Assembly: GCA_013290125.1 (NCBI GenBank)
Contig: JABCYQ010000002.1
Location: forward strand, 192,909-238,268
DNA: 45,360 nucleotides
Source: Vulcanimicrobiota bacterium
Lineage (GTDB): Bacteria > Vulcanimicrobiota > Vulcanimicrobiia > Eremiobacterales > Eremiobacteraceae
Direction: 5' to 3'
Shown: piece by piece, positions 1 to 9,391 of the stretch
Numbering within the stretch: the stretch's first letter is position 1
Layout: each line of letters starts with the position of its first letter
Translations under genes and position numbers: made by a program
Notes under the pieces: model-generated
Told to the model about the DNA's origin: nothing
The model's input: the letters and a program-made list of their open reading frames with translations, nothing else
Database searches by the model: none

Positions 1-2
1 AT

Positions 3-674
<672 letters not shown>

Positions 675-701
675 ATCGAGCGTGGCATAGCAGGTCGAAA
701 T

Positions 702-1223
702 TTGGCATACGTCCGCCGCATCGTCTTCGAACCCGATCCAATCTTGCACAAGGTGGCCAAGAAAGTCACCGAGCTTGAATTGAAGATGCCGCTCACCCAA
801 CAGTTGATAGACGACATGTTCGAGACGATGTATGAGGCGCCGGGCATCGGTCTCGCCGCGCCGCAAGTCGGCATCGGCAAGCGCATCATCGTGGTCCATG
901 TCGGAGAAGATCAAGGACCGTACGCGGTGATCAATCCCGTGCTCTCGGATTTCGAAGGCGAGAGCATCGGCACCGAAGGATGCCTGTCGATTCCCGGCAC
1001 GATCGGCGAGGTCACGCGAGCCGAGAAATGCGTCGTAACGGGCTTAGACCGCAAAGGGAAAAAGTTCCGGCTTGAGACCGAAGGTTGGCTGGCTCGCTGC
1101 TTTCAGCACGAAGTTGATCACCTTGACGGCGTGTTGATACTCGACAAGGCAGAGAACATCCGCGAGGCGGTCCCGATCGATGCGGAATCCGGCGCGGAGG
1201 CTGATCGCGAACTCCGGGCCTAA
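702..1223 (+). CDS. def: Peptide deformylase
   Basis: Metal-dependent hydrolase that removes the formyl group from the N-terminal methionine of new proteins. All three family motifs are present: GIGLAAPQVG (residues 48-57), EGCLSIPG (92-99, metal ligand Cys94) and QHEVDHLDG (135-143, His136 and His140 as metal ligands, Glu137 catalytic). At 173 residues it has normal length. The start is TTG at 702, read as MAYVRRIV; no strong ribosome site is visible. It overlaps the next gene, fmt, which adds the formyl group to initiator tRNA. def-fmt pairing is one of the commonest bacterial gene orders, so the pair is probably cotranscribed. Confidence 0.97.
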   Translation: MAYVRRIVFEPDPILHKVAKKVTELELKMPLTQQLIDDMFETMYEAPGIGLAAPQVGIGKRIIVVHVGEDQGPYAVINPVLSDFEGESIGTEGCLSIPGTIGEVTRAEKCVVTGLDRKGKKFRLETEGWLARCFQHEVDHLDGVLILDKAENIREAVPIDAESGAEADRELRA

Positions 1224-2139
1224 GCTGGCGGGCCGGCTGCGCAGCGTTTTCTTCGGCACATCCGCCTTCGCCGAGCCTAGCCTTCGCGCACTCGCGCGCG
1301 AACACGATGTAGCGCTAGCCGTCAGCCAGCAGGATAAGCCGGCCGGCCGCGGCATGCGCCTAACGCCCACTCCGGTCAAGACGGCCGCACTCGAGATCGG
1401 CGTTCCCGTCATCACCCCGGCGCGGCTCGATGCCGATACAGTGGGTCAGGTGCTCGCACTGCAGCCCGACGTGCTCGTCTGCGTCGCATACGGCAAGATC
1501 TTGCCCGCGGCTCTGCTGACTGGTCCGCGGATGGCCGCGCTCAACATCCATCCAAGTGCTTTGCCGCGCTATCGCGGTGCGACGCCGATGCAGGCTGCGC
1601 TCCTCGCGGGCGACGAGACGACCGCGATCTCGATCATCTGGATGTCCGAGCGCATGGACGCCGGCGACATCGCTATGCAAGTTCCAGTGAAGATCGGGGC
1701 GGACGACGATTTCGGCGCACTGCACGACCGGCTCGCCCAAGAAAGCGCGGGGCTGCTCATCGAAGCGCTCGGGTCGCTTGCGAACAACGCTCTGCCGCGC
1801 CTGCCGCAAGACGATGCGCAGGCCACGTACACGAAGCCGACCGCCAAATCGGATCTTGAGTTGCGATTCGATCAGAGTGCGCTCGAACTCGCGCGGCGAG
1901 TGCGCGCCTATTCGCCGAAGCCCGGAGCCTGGATGCCGTACGCCGGCGGCCGCGTAAAAGTGCTCGACGCGCGCCCGGATGGCGAAGCGATCGAAGGCCA
2001 ACCGGGTTCCGTGCGTCTGGCGAACGACGGCGGGGCGCTCGTCGCTACCGCACAGGGCGCGCTGCGTCTGCTCAAGGTCGTGCCCGAAGGCAAACGCCCG
2101 ATGAACGGCGCGGAATTCGCGCAGAGCCTGCGCCCGTGA
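1180..2139 (+). CDS. fmt: Methionyl-tRNA formyltransferase
   Basis: Transfers formyl from 10-formyl-tetrahydrofolate to Met-tRNA for translation initiation. The catalytic domain begins at LRSVFFGTSAFAEPSL, then DKPAGRGMRLTPTPVK and the catalytic segment NIHPSALPRYRGATP (Asn and His), followed by MDAGDIA with the catalytic Asp. The C-terminal tRNA-binding domain runs from about residue 215. The ATG at 1180 overlaps def by 44 bases and gives an extension of about 20 residues before the conserved core at 1237. A non-ATG start nearer 1225-1237 is equally possible, since the family usually starts about five residues before the core. With the ATG the length is 319 residues, close to E. coli Fmt. 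Confidence 0.95.
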   Translation: MRNPARRLIANSGPKLAGRLRSVFFGTSAFAEPSLRALAREHDVALAVSQQDKPAGRGMRLTPTPVKTAALEIGVPVITPARLDADTVGQVLALQPDVLVCVAYGKILPAALLTGPRMAALNIHPSALPRYRGATPMQAALLAGDETTAISIIWMSERMDAGDIAMQVPVKIGADDDFGALHDRLAQESAGLLIEALGSLANNALPRLPQDDAQATYTKPTAKSDLELRFDQSALELARRVRAYSPKPGAWMPYAGGRVKVLDARPDGEAIEGQPGSVRLANDGGALVATAQGALRLLKVVPEGKRPMNGAEFAQSLRP

Positions 2140-2177
2140 CGGCTCGCGCGGAGTTGCGTCAGTGACGGCTCGCGCGG
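2136..2177 (+). repeat. 16-base direct repeat across the fmt/rsmB junction
   Basis: GTGACGGCTCGCGCGG occurs at 2136-2151 and again at 2162-2177, 26 bases apart. The first copy carries the fmt stop codon and the second carries the rsmB GTG start. Because 26 is not a multiple of three, the copies are read differently. It looks like a small tandem duplication that separated a former GTGA stop/start overlap into two copies. Confidence 0.85.
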
Positions 2178-3454
2178 CGGCGCTGCGCGCGCTGCTCAGC
2201 GGTGAAGACGTGACCGCAGCGCTCGACTCGACGCTGAAAGAGTCGGGCCTCGATATGCGCGACACCGGCTTCGCGACCGAGCTCGCGTATGGCACGACTA
2301 AGATGCGGCGCGCGCTCGAGTGGTCTGTCCAGACCGCACTGAAGCGGCCGTTCGCATCGCTCGATGTCGCCCTTCAATCAATCTTGCTTCTCGGCGCATA
2401 TCAACTGCTCTACTTAGACCGCATACCCGCCCACGGCGCGGTCGACGAAAGCGTGAAGCTTGCCCGCGAGTATGGCCACGCCGGAACCGCCGGACTTGCC
2501 AATGCCGTCCTTCGCGCGATAGCTCGCGAGCGGCCGAAGCCGAAGCGCCCGACGAACGAAGATCCGATCGCCGATTTCGCTGCGTTCGCATCGTTGCCCG
2601 ATTGGATCGCCGAACACTACGTCGGGCGCTTCGGTTTTGCAGACGCGCTTCGAGCTGCCGAAGGCTTGAACGCGCCGCCGGCGCGCGCCGTCCGGCTTGA
2701 GACCGGGCAGAGTCCGCCGCCGGGCGCCAGTCCGTCGCCGTACGGTGTGCCGGAAACCGCGCTGGTGGAGTCACTCACCGACGCTGCGCGCGCCTACGCC
2801 TCGCAAAGCGCTGAGAGCCAACTCGCCGTGCATCTGCTCGATCCGCATCCGGGTGAGAGCGTGCTGGACATCTGCGCCGGTCGCGGCACAAAAACGGCCA
2901 TGATCGCGCAGCGGCTCGGTGGCGCGGGCGCTATCTTCAGCCTCGATGATGACGAGGCAAAGTTGTCAGTGCTCCGACGCGATACCAAGCGCTGGTCGAA
3001 TATCAAAGCGGTCACAGCGGACGCGCGCAAGCCGTTCCCGGCGATTGTGCCGCGCGATGTCGACCGGGCGCTCGTCGATGCCCCGTGCTCGGGTCTCGGT
3101 ATTCTTGGCCGGCGGCCCGACGCGCGCTGGCGCAAAGCGCCCGGCGATCCGGCGAGGTTTGCGGCCGTGCAGCGGCTGATCCTCGATGCCGCCGCCGCTC
3201 GGGTCCGCGTCGGCGGAACGCTGCTGTACGTGACGTGCTCGACGCATGAAGCAGAAGACGAAGCGCCGGTCCAATCATTTCTCGCCGGAAACGATCAGTG
3301 GCGCGCCATGGCGATCGAACAGTCGCGCCAGCTCAATGTTGAGTCGAGCCGCCGAGACGGATTGCGCCTGCGCGGACCATACCTGCAGATCGTGCCGGGC
3401 ATCCGCGGCGCCGACGGATTTTTTTACGCACTGCTTGAACGGCGTTCGGCGTGA
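2162..3454 (+). CDS. rsmB: 16S rRNA (cytosine-C5)-methyltransferase RsmB/Fmu
   Basis: S-adenosylmethionine-dependent methyltransferase; RsmB methylates C967 of 16S rRNA. The N-terminal NusB-like RNA-binding domain (about 1-140, with LLGAYQLLYLDRIPAHGAVD) is followed by the NOP2/Sun catalytic domain: SAM-binding VLDICAGRGTKTAMIA, the motif-IV cysteine in LVDAPCSGLGILGRRPDARW, and the motif-VI cysteine in LLYVTCSTHEAEDE. At 430 residues it matches E. coli RsmB. The start is GTG at 2162, inside the second copy of a 16-base direct repeat shared with the end of fmt. The stop overlaps the GTG of the FHA gene by four bases. def-fmt-rsmB is a conserved order. Confidence 0.95.
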   Translation: MTARAAALRALLSGEDVTAALDSTLKESGLDMRDTGFATELAYGTTKMRRALEWSVQTALKRPFASLDVALQSILLLGAYQLLYLDRIPAHGAVDESVKLAREYGHAGTAGLANAVLRAIARERPKPKRPTNEDPIADFAAFASLPDWIAEHYVGRFGFADALRAAEGLNAPPARAVRLETGQSPPPGASPSPYGVPETALVESLTDAARAYASQSAESQLAVHLLDPHPGESVLDICAGRGTKTAMIAQRLGGAGAIFSLDDDEAKLSVLRRDTKRWSNIKAVTADARKPFPAIVPRDVDRALVDAPCSGLGILGRRPDARWRKAPGDPARFAAVQRLILDAAAARVRVGGTLLYVTCSTHEAEDEAPVQSFLAGNDQWRAMAIEQSRQLNVESSRRDGLRLRGPYLQIVPGIRGADGFFYALLERRSA

Positions 3455-3897
3455 GCGACCCGCAATCGATCCGCTGGCTCTCTTTGGGCATCGTGACCGG
3501 CGTCGCGGCGCTCGCGGTGTGGGCGTTCTCCGATTCGCGCGGCAAGCGCAGCGAACCGGGGAACGCGGAAGCAGAGGTCGGCCGAGTCGCCGCGCGGTTC
3601 GAGATCCGGCGCCCGGGCACGTCTGCTGAACGCATAGTCGTCGAAGACGGATCCGTGCTTGGCAGAGCGCGCGACTGCGCCGTACCGTTCGCCGACGCGG
3701 CGGTGAGCAAATGGCACGCACGTTTGCATTGCGACGGCGCGGTCACGAGCATCGAAGATCTGGGTTCGACGAATGGGACTTTTGTGAACGGTCAACGCAT
3801 CGAAACGCCCACGCCGCTGCGGCGCGGCGACAGGATTGGCCTGGGAACCAACCAAATTGTCTTTCTAGGACTAGCGCGAGTGGGGCGCGCGACTTAA
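3451..3897 (+). CDS. Membrane-anchored FHA-domain protein
   Basis: Phosphothreonine-binding adaptor, probably tethered to the inner membrane. One N-terminal membrane segment (residues about 9-26) and a polar linker lead to a C-terminal forkhead-associated domain (about 62-140) with its conserved residues: LGRARDC (Gly71, Arg72), VSKWHARL (Ser86, His89) and DLGSTNGTFVNGQ (Asn108). FHA domains bind phosphothreonine peptides, usually made by Hanks-type kinases. The gene overlaps rsmB by four bases and precedes a PP2C phosphatase and a SEDS protein. In actinobacteria FHA, PstP and RodA occur in the same order beside PknA/PknB. No kinase is present here, so the partner kinase must lie elsewhere. 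Confidence 0.9.
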   Translation: MSDPQSIRWLSLGIVTGVAALAVWAFSDSRGKRSEPGNAEAEVGRVAARFEIRRPGTSAERIVVEDGSVLGRARDCAVPFADAAVSKWHARLHCDGAVTSIEDLGSTNGTFVNGQRIETPTPLRRGDRIGLGTNQIVFLGLARVGRAT

Positions 3898-3928
3898 ACT
3901 TCAGCGTTTCGAAAGGTCAACCGACGGG

Positions 3929-5044
3929 ATGGAAGTCGCGGTCACCTCCGACGTCGGAACGGGCCAGCGCCACAACGATGACGGATGGTGTGCAGAACAG
4001 CTGCATAAGAACGTCACGCTTTTGGCTGTCGCCGACGGATTCGGACGCCCGCAAGGCGTCTCAGCCTCAACCGTCGTTCTCGACGCGATACGCGATCGCG
4101 TGCGGCGCGAATTGCGCCGTGCCACACTACCTTCACGCACGCTCACCCGCAACGATTTGCGCGAATTGCTCGTGCACGCGTTCGCTGACGCGAACGACCG
4201 CTTATTGCGCATGAGCGGCGGCGGCGACGACTATGTCTCCTCGGGAAGCACGTGCAGTCTCATCCTTATAGTGAGCGAAGAAGCGTTCGTGGCGCATATC
4301 GGCGACTCGCGCGCCTATCTGCTTCGCCGCGGCGAACTCGTGCAGCTGACCAGCGACGAAGCGATCGAGACGGATTTCGTGCGCAGCGGGAGCGGTCAAG
4401 CGGCCGCCCGACCGGCACGCCACGCGCTGCCGTTGCTGACGCGCGCTCTGGGCATCGAGCAGGCGATCAACGCGCCGCCGAAAGTCACGCACTACACTCT
4501 GCACCCGCACGATGCGTTGCTCCTATGCACCGACGGCGCGTGCCGCGGGCTTTCGCACGGCGATATCCAAACATACCTTGCGTCGACCGACCGCGCGGAC
4601 ACGATCGCCGAGCGCATCGTCGGCCGATCGCGCGCGTGGGGCAACACGGACAACGCGACCGTGCTCTTCGTGCGCGATGCGAATGAGCATGGCACACCGC
4701 GCGAGACGCTCGCGATTCACCGCCGCTCGCGGCGCACGCTCGCCGCGATGTTCATCGTGCTCGGCATATTCTGGGTCGCGATGCTTTTCGGTGTTGGTCT
4801 GCGCGCAGCCGACGATCATCTCTATCTTGGCGTCGATCAGACCGGCACGGTGACGCTCTATGCCGGGCTTCCCACCGCGATCGGCGGCCTGCCGTTGCAC
4901 TACGTGCGCGCACGCTTTGGCTCGCAAGCCTCCACATTGCCGGCAGCGGCGCGCAGCGAGCTCGAAACCGGGCTTCCTGTTGATTCGGTCGGCGAGGCGT
5001 CCACGCTCGTCGATCAGTGGCGCGAGCAGCAGTCGAAGCCCTGA
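3929..5044 (+). CDS. PP2C-family Ser/Thr protein phosphatase with a C-terminal membrane anchor
   Basis: Metal-dependent phosphatase of the PrpC/PstP type, expected to reverse phosphorylation by a Hanks-type kinase. PP2C motifs appear in order: RHNDDGW (residues 14-20), LAVADGFGR (32-40, metal ligand Asp36), SSGSTCSLI, HIGDSRAYLLRRG (123-135), LLCTDGAC (metal ligand Asp202) and NTDNATVLFV (metal ligand Asp241). The usual DGMGG is DGFGR here, but the acidic metal ligands are kept. A membrane helix at about 271-291 is followed by about 80 residues outside the catalytic fold, probably periplasmic. This is the PstP architecture. The start is ATG at 3929, and the end overlaps the SEDS gene by 28 bases. 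Confidence 0.92.
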   Translation: MEVAVTSDVGTGQRHNDDGWCAEQLHKNVTLLAVADGFGRPQGVSASTVVLDAIRDRVRRELRRATLPSRTLTRNDLRELLVHAFADANDRLLRMSGGGDDYVSSGSTCSLILIVSEEAFVAHIGDSRAYLLRRGELVQLTSDEAIETDFVRSGSGQAAARPARHALPLLTRALGIEQAINAPPKVTHYTLHPHDALLLCTDGACRGLSHGDIQTYLASTDRADTIAERIVGRSRAWGNTDNATVLFVRDANEHGTPRETLAIHRRSRRTLAAMFIVLGIFWVAMLFGVGLRAADDHLYLGVDQTGTVTLYAGLPTAIGGLPLHYVRARFGSQASTLPAAARSELETGLPVDSVGEASTLVDQWREQQSKP

Positions 5045-6318
5045 CCGCGATCCGGCTTCACCGCAGCGACGTACCATTGCTCGTCGTCGTCGCGGCATGC
5101 GCCATCGTTCTCACGCTGCTCTTACCTCTTGATGGCTCGATTGCGTGGTGGCCCCTTCCTTTCGTCGCGCTAGGCTTCATCATCTGGAGCATGATGGAAC
5201 CCGACGCCGATCCCGTGCTCTTGCCGATCGTCGCGGCGCTCTGTTGTATAGGCTTGCTCGTCGTGGCGCGGCTCGATGCGGATCTAGCCGGCCATCAGGC
5301 GCAGTGGATGCTGCTCGGCATCGCGATCGTCATCGTCGGGAGGCCCGCATTCGCGCGCTACCGCCGCCTTGCGTCCGTCGCCTATCCGTGGGTCGCGGGC
5401 ACGCTCGTGCTCTTCGTCTTGTTACGTTTCTTCGGTCACGAGGTCAACGGCGCGCGGCTGTGGTTCACCGTCGGGCGGTTCAACGCGCAGCCCGTCGAAA
5501 TCGCGAAGCTCTTCATGGTGTTCTTCATGGCGTCGTACCTCACGGAGAACGGGCTGTCGATCGCCGCAACGCCGCTCTCGCACGTTCGTGAAACGATCCG
5601 GCTGCTCGGACCGCTCGTCCTCGGATGGGGCGTCTCGATCGTGACACTTGCATTTCAGCGCGACGTCGGCATGGCGGCGCTGTTCTTGGGAATCTTCCTC
5701 GTCATGCTCTACGCGGCGTCGAAGCGCACGGACCTCGTGCTGTTGTTCGCGCTGATCTTCGCGGCGGGAACGTGGTTTGTGGCCGCGCACTACCCCTATG
5801 TCGGCGCGCGAGTCTCGGGTTGGCTCGATCCGTGGAGCGATCCGCTGGGCCGAGGTTATCAACCCGAACAAGGATATTTCTCGCTTGCCGCAGGCGGATT
5901 GTTCGGCACCGGGTATCACCTCGGCCAACCGGGATTCATCCCCGATGCGTCGACGGACTATGTCTTCGCGGCGTGGGCAGAAGAATTCGGAGCGATCGGC
6001 GGCTTCGCGCTGCTTGCGCTCTATCTCGCGCTCGTGACGCGAGCGCTGCGGATAGCTTTCTTTGCAGACGATCGTTTCACGTCGCTGCTCGCGACGGGGT
6101 TTGCCGCCATTCTCGGCATTCAGGTCTTCGTGATCGTCGGCGGCGTCGTGGGCCTGGTGCCGCTAACCGGGATAACGCTTCCCTTCATTTCATATGGTGG
6201 GTCGAGCATGGTGGCGAACATCTTAATGGTCGGACTGCTCCGTCTGTTCAGCGTGAGAGAAGTGAGCGGGTCCCGCAGCGCAGGCTTGGGTCTCTCAACC
6301 GCGAAATCGACTGCATGA
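5017..6318 (+). CDS. SEDS-family peptidoglycan glycosyltransferase (FtsW/RodA)
   Basis: Polytopic inner-membrane enzyme that polymerises lipid II during elongation or division. Signatures are NGARLWF (144-150), QPVEIAKL (158-165), QRDVGMA, ASTDYVFAAWAEEFGAIGG (the conserved Asp314, essential in FtsW/RodA) and the C-terminal GLVPLTGITLPFISYGGSS. Roughly ten hydrophobic segments cover its 433 residues, a normal size. The GTG start at 5017 lies inside the PP2C gene; CTG at 5041, overlapping the PP2C stop, is an alternative. Position beside FHA and PP2C genes suggests phospho-regulated cell-wall synthesis. No transpeptidase partner gene follows, so RodA versus FtsW cannot be decided. Confidence 0.93.
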   Translation: MARAAVEALTAIRLHRSDVPLLVVVAACAIVLTLLLPLDGSIAWWPLPFVALGFIIWSMMEPDADPVLLPIVAALCCIGLLVVARLDADLAGHQAQWMLLGIAIVIVGRPAFARYRRLASVAYPWVAGTLVLFVLLRFFGHEVNGARLWFTVGRFNAQPVEIAKLFMVFFMASYLTENGLSIAATPLSHVRETIRLLGPLVLGWGVSIVTLAFQRDVGMAALFLGIFLVMLYAASKRTDLVLLFALIFAAGTWFVAAHYPYVGARVSGWLDPWSDPLGRGYQPEQGYFSLAAGGLFGTGYHLGQPGFIPDASTDYVFAAWAEEFGAIGGFALLALYLALVTRALRIAFFADDRFTSLLATGFAAILGIQVFVIVGGVVGLVPLTGITLPFISYGGSSMVANILMVGLLRLFSVREVSGSRSAGLGLSTAKSTA

Positions 6319-7922
6319 TTTCCCAGCGGCCGTTCATCACGGTGATCGCGCTGACGGCCTTGCTCGGCCTTTCGTCCGTTCCGGCATTGCCGCAGACGAT
6401 CGTGCTCGAGGCTGTGCAGTCGCAACAGCTCTCGAACGGTCACGTGCGCGTGCTGCTGCAGTTCAACGGGCCCGTCTCGCTCCGCCCGACGTCTCCGGGT
6501 CCGAACACCAACTATGTGTTGCAGATCGCCGGCGCCACGGCGGCGCCCAACGTGCCGACGTTGCAATCCGTCAACATCGGCAACGTCCAATCGGTCGCGC
6601 TGCAGCAGTTCGGCGCGACCTTGACCATCACGTTCGCGCTGTCGTCGCCGGTGCAACCGACGGTCGCCTCTTCGCCGAGCGGAGTCTACGTCGTCGACAT
6701 TCCGCCTGGCCAATCGCAGACTCAACCGCAGCGTTCGCCGTTCGGACAACCCTCATATGCTACGCCTACTCCCGCACCGGCCGCAAACGGACAGCTGACG
6801 AAGATGATCCGGCTGCGCTACGCGGACGTTTCTGAGGTGGTCGGCATTTTGACGAATTCAGGCGGCCAGATAGCGCCTTCGTCGGTTTTCAATCCGCAGC
6901 CGAGCAATGTCGGGCTGCAGCAGAACGGTTTGGGCGAGGGCGGATTTCAGGGTGGTTTCCAAGGCGGATTCCAAGGCGGCTTCCAGGGCGGGTTCGGCCA
7001 GCCGACGGTAGGCGGCTACAATCAGTCACCGTTCGGCAACAACGGATATAGCAGCGACCAGAGTGGAGCGCAGACCGGTCAGCGTATCAGCGATAACCTC
7101 GCGATCGACCGCCGCCTTAACGCCGTCATCCTCTCGGGCACCGCGGATCAAATCGCGCAGGCGGAAGCGATCATCCGCATCATCGACGTGCCGGTGGACA
7201 GCGTGCTGCTCGACACCGAGGTGCTCGAAGTCACGGACTCCGGCGCAAAGGCGCTGGGCTTAGATTACAATCAGACCACGACGGATCCGCTCACCCACGT
7301 CTACAACCAGCAGTCGCAGATACTCAACAACATCAACGCCGGGGCGGTCCCTGGATCGATCCCGCTGCAGTCGAATATTTTCTTGCTCGTCAGCAAAGGA
7401 CTGGCGAAGGTGCTCGCGTCGCCCAAGATCCTGACCGAGGACAATCAGGCGGCCTACATCTTGACCGGCGACTCGCTGCCCATCCGCGTCACCACGCCGA
7501 CGAGCGTCGGCGGAGTCGGCGCGGTCTCGAGCCAGGTCGAGTACATCAACGTCGGCGTCAATCTGGAGATATTGCCGCACGTCACAGGCGACGGCGGTGT
7601 CGATACCGGCGTCTACTCTCAAGTCTCGTCGGTGACCGGCTTTGACAGCGCCAACGATCCGCAGATCTCCACGCGCCAGGCGCAGACCAAAGTCATCCTG
7701 CGCGAGGGTCAGTCGCTTGTGATCGGCGGCCTCATCCAGAACCGGGACATCCGGAACCTCCAGAAGATCCCGATACTCGGCGATCTGCCACTTGTCGGCG
7801 CGCTGTTTCGTTTCTACACCGAGACGCGCGAGAACACGAATTTGATCATCACCGTCACGCCGCACATCATCGCTGCGCCCGTGACGAGCGGTGTCGCGCC
7901 GATCATCTCTCCGGTTCCATAG
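6315..7922 (+). CDS. Secretin, PilQ/GspD-like outer-membrane channel
   Basis: Outer-membrane multimeric gate of a type IV pilus or type II secretion system. A signal peptide (about 1-26, ending VPALPQ) is followed by an AMIN-like beta domain (about 28-130), as in PilQ. A secretin N domain (about 160-292) starts MIRLRYADVSEVVGIL and ends LNAVILSGTADQIAQAEAI, interrupted by a Gly/Gln-rich insert. The secretin core (about 355-520) has LAKVLASPKILTEDNQAA, INVGVNLEILPHV and the terminal KIPILGDLPLVGALF signature. The start is ATG at 6315, overlapping the SEDS stop as ATGA. No pilus motor or pilin genes are in the window, so the system is undecided between PilQ and GspD; AMIN favours PilQ. Confidence 0.93.
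   Translation: MISQRPFITVIALTALLGLSSVPALPQTIVLEAVQSQQLSNGHVRVLLQFNGPVSLRPTSPGPNTNYVLQIAGATAAPNVPTLQSVNIGNVQSVALQQFGATLTITFALSSPVQPTVASSPSGVYVVDIPPGQSQTQPQRSPFGQPSYATPTPAPAANGQLTKMIRLRYADVSEVVGILTNSGGQIAPSSVFNPQPSNVGLQQNGLGEGGFQGGFQGGFQGGFQGGFGQPTVGGYNQSPFGNNGYSSDQSGAQTGQRISDNLAIDRRLNAVILSGTADQIAQAEAIIRIIDVPVDSVLLDTEVLEVTDSGAKALGLDYNQTTTDPLTHVYNQQSQILNNINAGAVPGSIPLQSNIFLLVSKGLAKVLASPKILTEDNQAAYILTGDSLPIRVTTPTSVGGVGAVSSQVEYINVGVNLEILPHVTGDGGVDTGVYSQVSSVTGFDSANDPQISTRQAQTKVILREGQSLVIGGLIQNRDIRNLQKIPILGDLPLVGALFRFYTETRENTNLIITVTPHIIAAPVTSGVAPIISPVP
6939..6998 (+). repeat. 12-base tandem repeat encoding Gly-Gly-Phe-Gln units
   Basis: Five consecutive 12-base units in the secretin gene encode GGFQ four times and then GGFG (residues 209-228). 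Third-position differences between units show the array is not freshly expanded. It lies in the flexible insert of the secretin N domain, followed by more Gly/Asn/Gln-rich sequence up to about residue 256. Confidence 0.95.
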
Positions 7923-7960
7923 ATTCGCGAGCTGCGAATTTACCACGAAAGGAATTCTTC

Positions 7961-8434
7961 ATGCGCGGCAAGCCTGGAGCGCTCGTCCTTGCGCTAGCGT
8001 GCGCGGTCACATTGGCCGGCTGCAACGACCACTCGCTGTCGTTGACGCTGACGCCCAATCCCCTGGTCGTCGGCCTACTGGACACGTCGGCCACGGTCCA
8101 CGCGCACGTGGTGGCGCGCGGTTTCGGTTCCGTACCGTTCAACAGCGTGCAGTTCGCCGTGTTCAACAGCGACAACTCGATGCTTGCGAGTCAGACAGAA
8201 GCCGTGGACGCGAAGATTCCGGCGGGGCCCTTCGGCATTGCGGTCGACAAAGATTACACGTTTCCGATCAACGGCGCGCTGGTCGCGCTTTCCGGCACGA
8301 AATACGTCATGGTCAAGATCTTCGATCCGAACAACAATCTGCTCGCGCAATCGCGTCTGGACATCGACGTCCACCTGCTCAAGGGACTGAGCATCCCATC
8401 CGTTCTGCAGCCGGCGGTCAGCCCTAGTCCGTGA
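7961..8434 (+). CDS. Small predicted lipoprotein, family not recognised
   Basis: A 157-residue protein with a lipoprotein signal: MRGKPGALVLALACAVTLAG followed by the lipidated Cys21 (lipobox LAGC). The mature part looks like a single beta-rich domain with no motif I can name. It ends in a short Ser/Pro tail. A purine-rich ribosome site (GAAAGGAA) lies 9-10 bases before the ATG. The gene sits 38 bases after the secretin and overlaps the next start as GTGA. A pilotin-like helper for the secretin is a guess from position only; no pilotin feature was recognised. Confidence 0.8.
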   Translation: MRGKPGALVLALACAVTLAGCNDHSLSLTLTPNPLVVGLLDTSATVHAHVVARGFGSVPFNSVQFAVFNSDNSMLASQTEAVDAKIPAGPFGIAVDKDYTFPINGALVALSGTKYVMVKIFDPNNNLLAQSRLDIDVHLLKGLSIPSVLQPAVSPSP

Positions 8435-9372
8435 CGGCACGACGGCGAGGCCATTCGCGGTCTCGGCGGCGCAGGGGCGGCAATGGCCGCCTCTTCTTCG
8501 TGTTGTTCGTCCTCGCGATGATACTGGCCGGCATATGGTGGCAACGGCAGAGGATCATCGCGGCCTTCAGGCCGCATCGCGCGCCGGTGCGGCACGTCGC
8601 CGTCGCGCCGAGCGAAGAGCCGTCGGTGTCTGCCACGGTTCCGCCGGCATCGCCGACGCCATCGGCATCCATATCGCCCGGCTTTACGCCGAGCCCGTCT
8701 GCTTCCGGCGCGCCGCGGGTCGCGATCATCATCGATGATTGCGGCTACAGCATGGTGCGCGACCAGGTTTTTCTCTCGCTTCCGATTCCGCTCACGATCT
8801 CGATCTTGCCGATCACGCCGCACGGCCGCGAGATCGCCGCAGCGGCTGCCGCCGCGACAGACAAATATGCGATCGTCCATCTGCCGATGGAGCCCGAGTC
8901 TGTGGCGGCGGATCCCGGTCCCGGCGCGATTCTAACCAGCATGAACGATGATCAGATTCGTTCACTGGTGGCATCCGACTTGGACGCGCTGCCGCCCTTG
9001 CCCGGCGCGAACAATCACATGGGGAGCAAAGCTTCGGCGGATAAACGGGTCATGACCGACGTCCTGGACGTCTTGAAGCAGCGCAACATGTTCTTCATCG
9101 ATTCGATGACGAGCGTCGCGTCGGTCGGCGGGGCTACCGCGCGCGCTCTTGCCGTGCCCACTGCCGACCGCGCCGTGTTTCTCGATAACCAAGCCACCGT
9201 TCCATATGTTGAGGGCCAGCTGCGCCAGACGATCGCCCGCGCGAAGGCCGACGGCTCGGCAATCGCGATCGGCCATCCGAATCCGCAGACGGACGAAGCG
9301 CTGATCGCGATGATCCCGCAAATGCAGGCGGCCGGCGTCGTCTTCGTCCCCGCCCAGTCGCTCGTCCACTAG
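8431..9372 (+). CDS. Divergent polysaccharide deacetylase family protein (YibQ-like)
   Basis: Predicted envelope protein of the YibQ/DUF610 branch of the NodB-like carbohydrate deacetylase fold. Its exact substrate is unknown. An Arg-rich cytoplasmic start and one membrane helix (about 21-40) lead to a Ser/Pro-rich linker to about residue 90. The catalytic-fold domain then shows AIIIDDCGYS, IVHLPMEPES, ANNHMGSKAS, MFFIDSMTS and AIAIGHPNPQTDEAL, the usual landmarks of this family. In other bacteria YibQ genes often lie near envelope peptidase genes; here it closes an operon with SEDS, secretin and lipoprotein genes. The start GTG overlaps the lipoprotein stop by four bases. Confidence 0.88.
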   Translation: MTARRRGHSRSRRRRGGNGRLFFVLFVLAMILAGIWWQRQRIIAAFRPHRAPVRHVAVAPSEEPSVSATVPPASPTPSASISPGFTPSPSASGAPRVAIIIDDCGYSMVRDQVFLSLPIPLTISILPITPHGREIAAAAAAATDKYAIVHLPMEPESVAADPGPGAILTSMNDDQIRSLVASDLDALPPLPGANNHMGSKASADKRVMTDVLDVLKQRNMFFIDSMTSVASVGGATARALAVPTADRAVFLDNQATVPYVEGQLRQTIARAKADGSAIAIGHPNPQTDEALIAMIPQMQAAGVVFVPAQSLVH

Positions 9373-9391
9373 CTCGCATTTTTTGATTAAC

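Noticed and set aside
5625-6314. Long upstream extension of the secretin frame
   Set aside because: It lies wholly inside the SEDS gene in another frame and is Arg-rich, as GC-rich shadow frames are. The signal peptide starts at ATG 6315.
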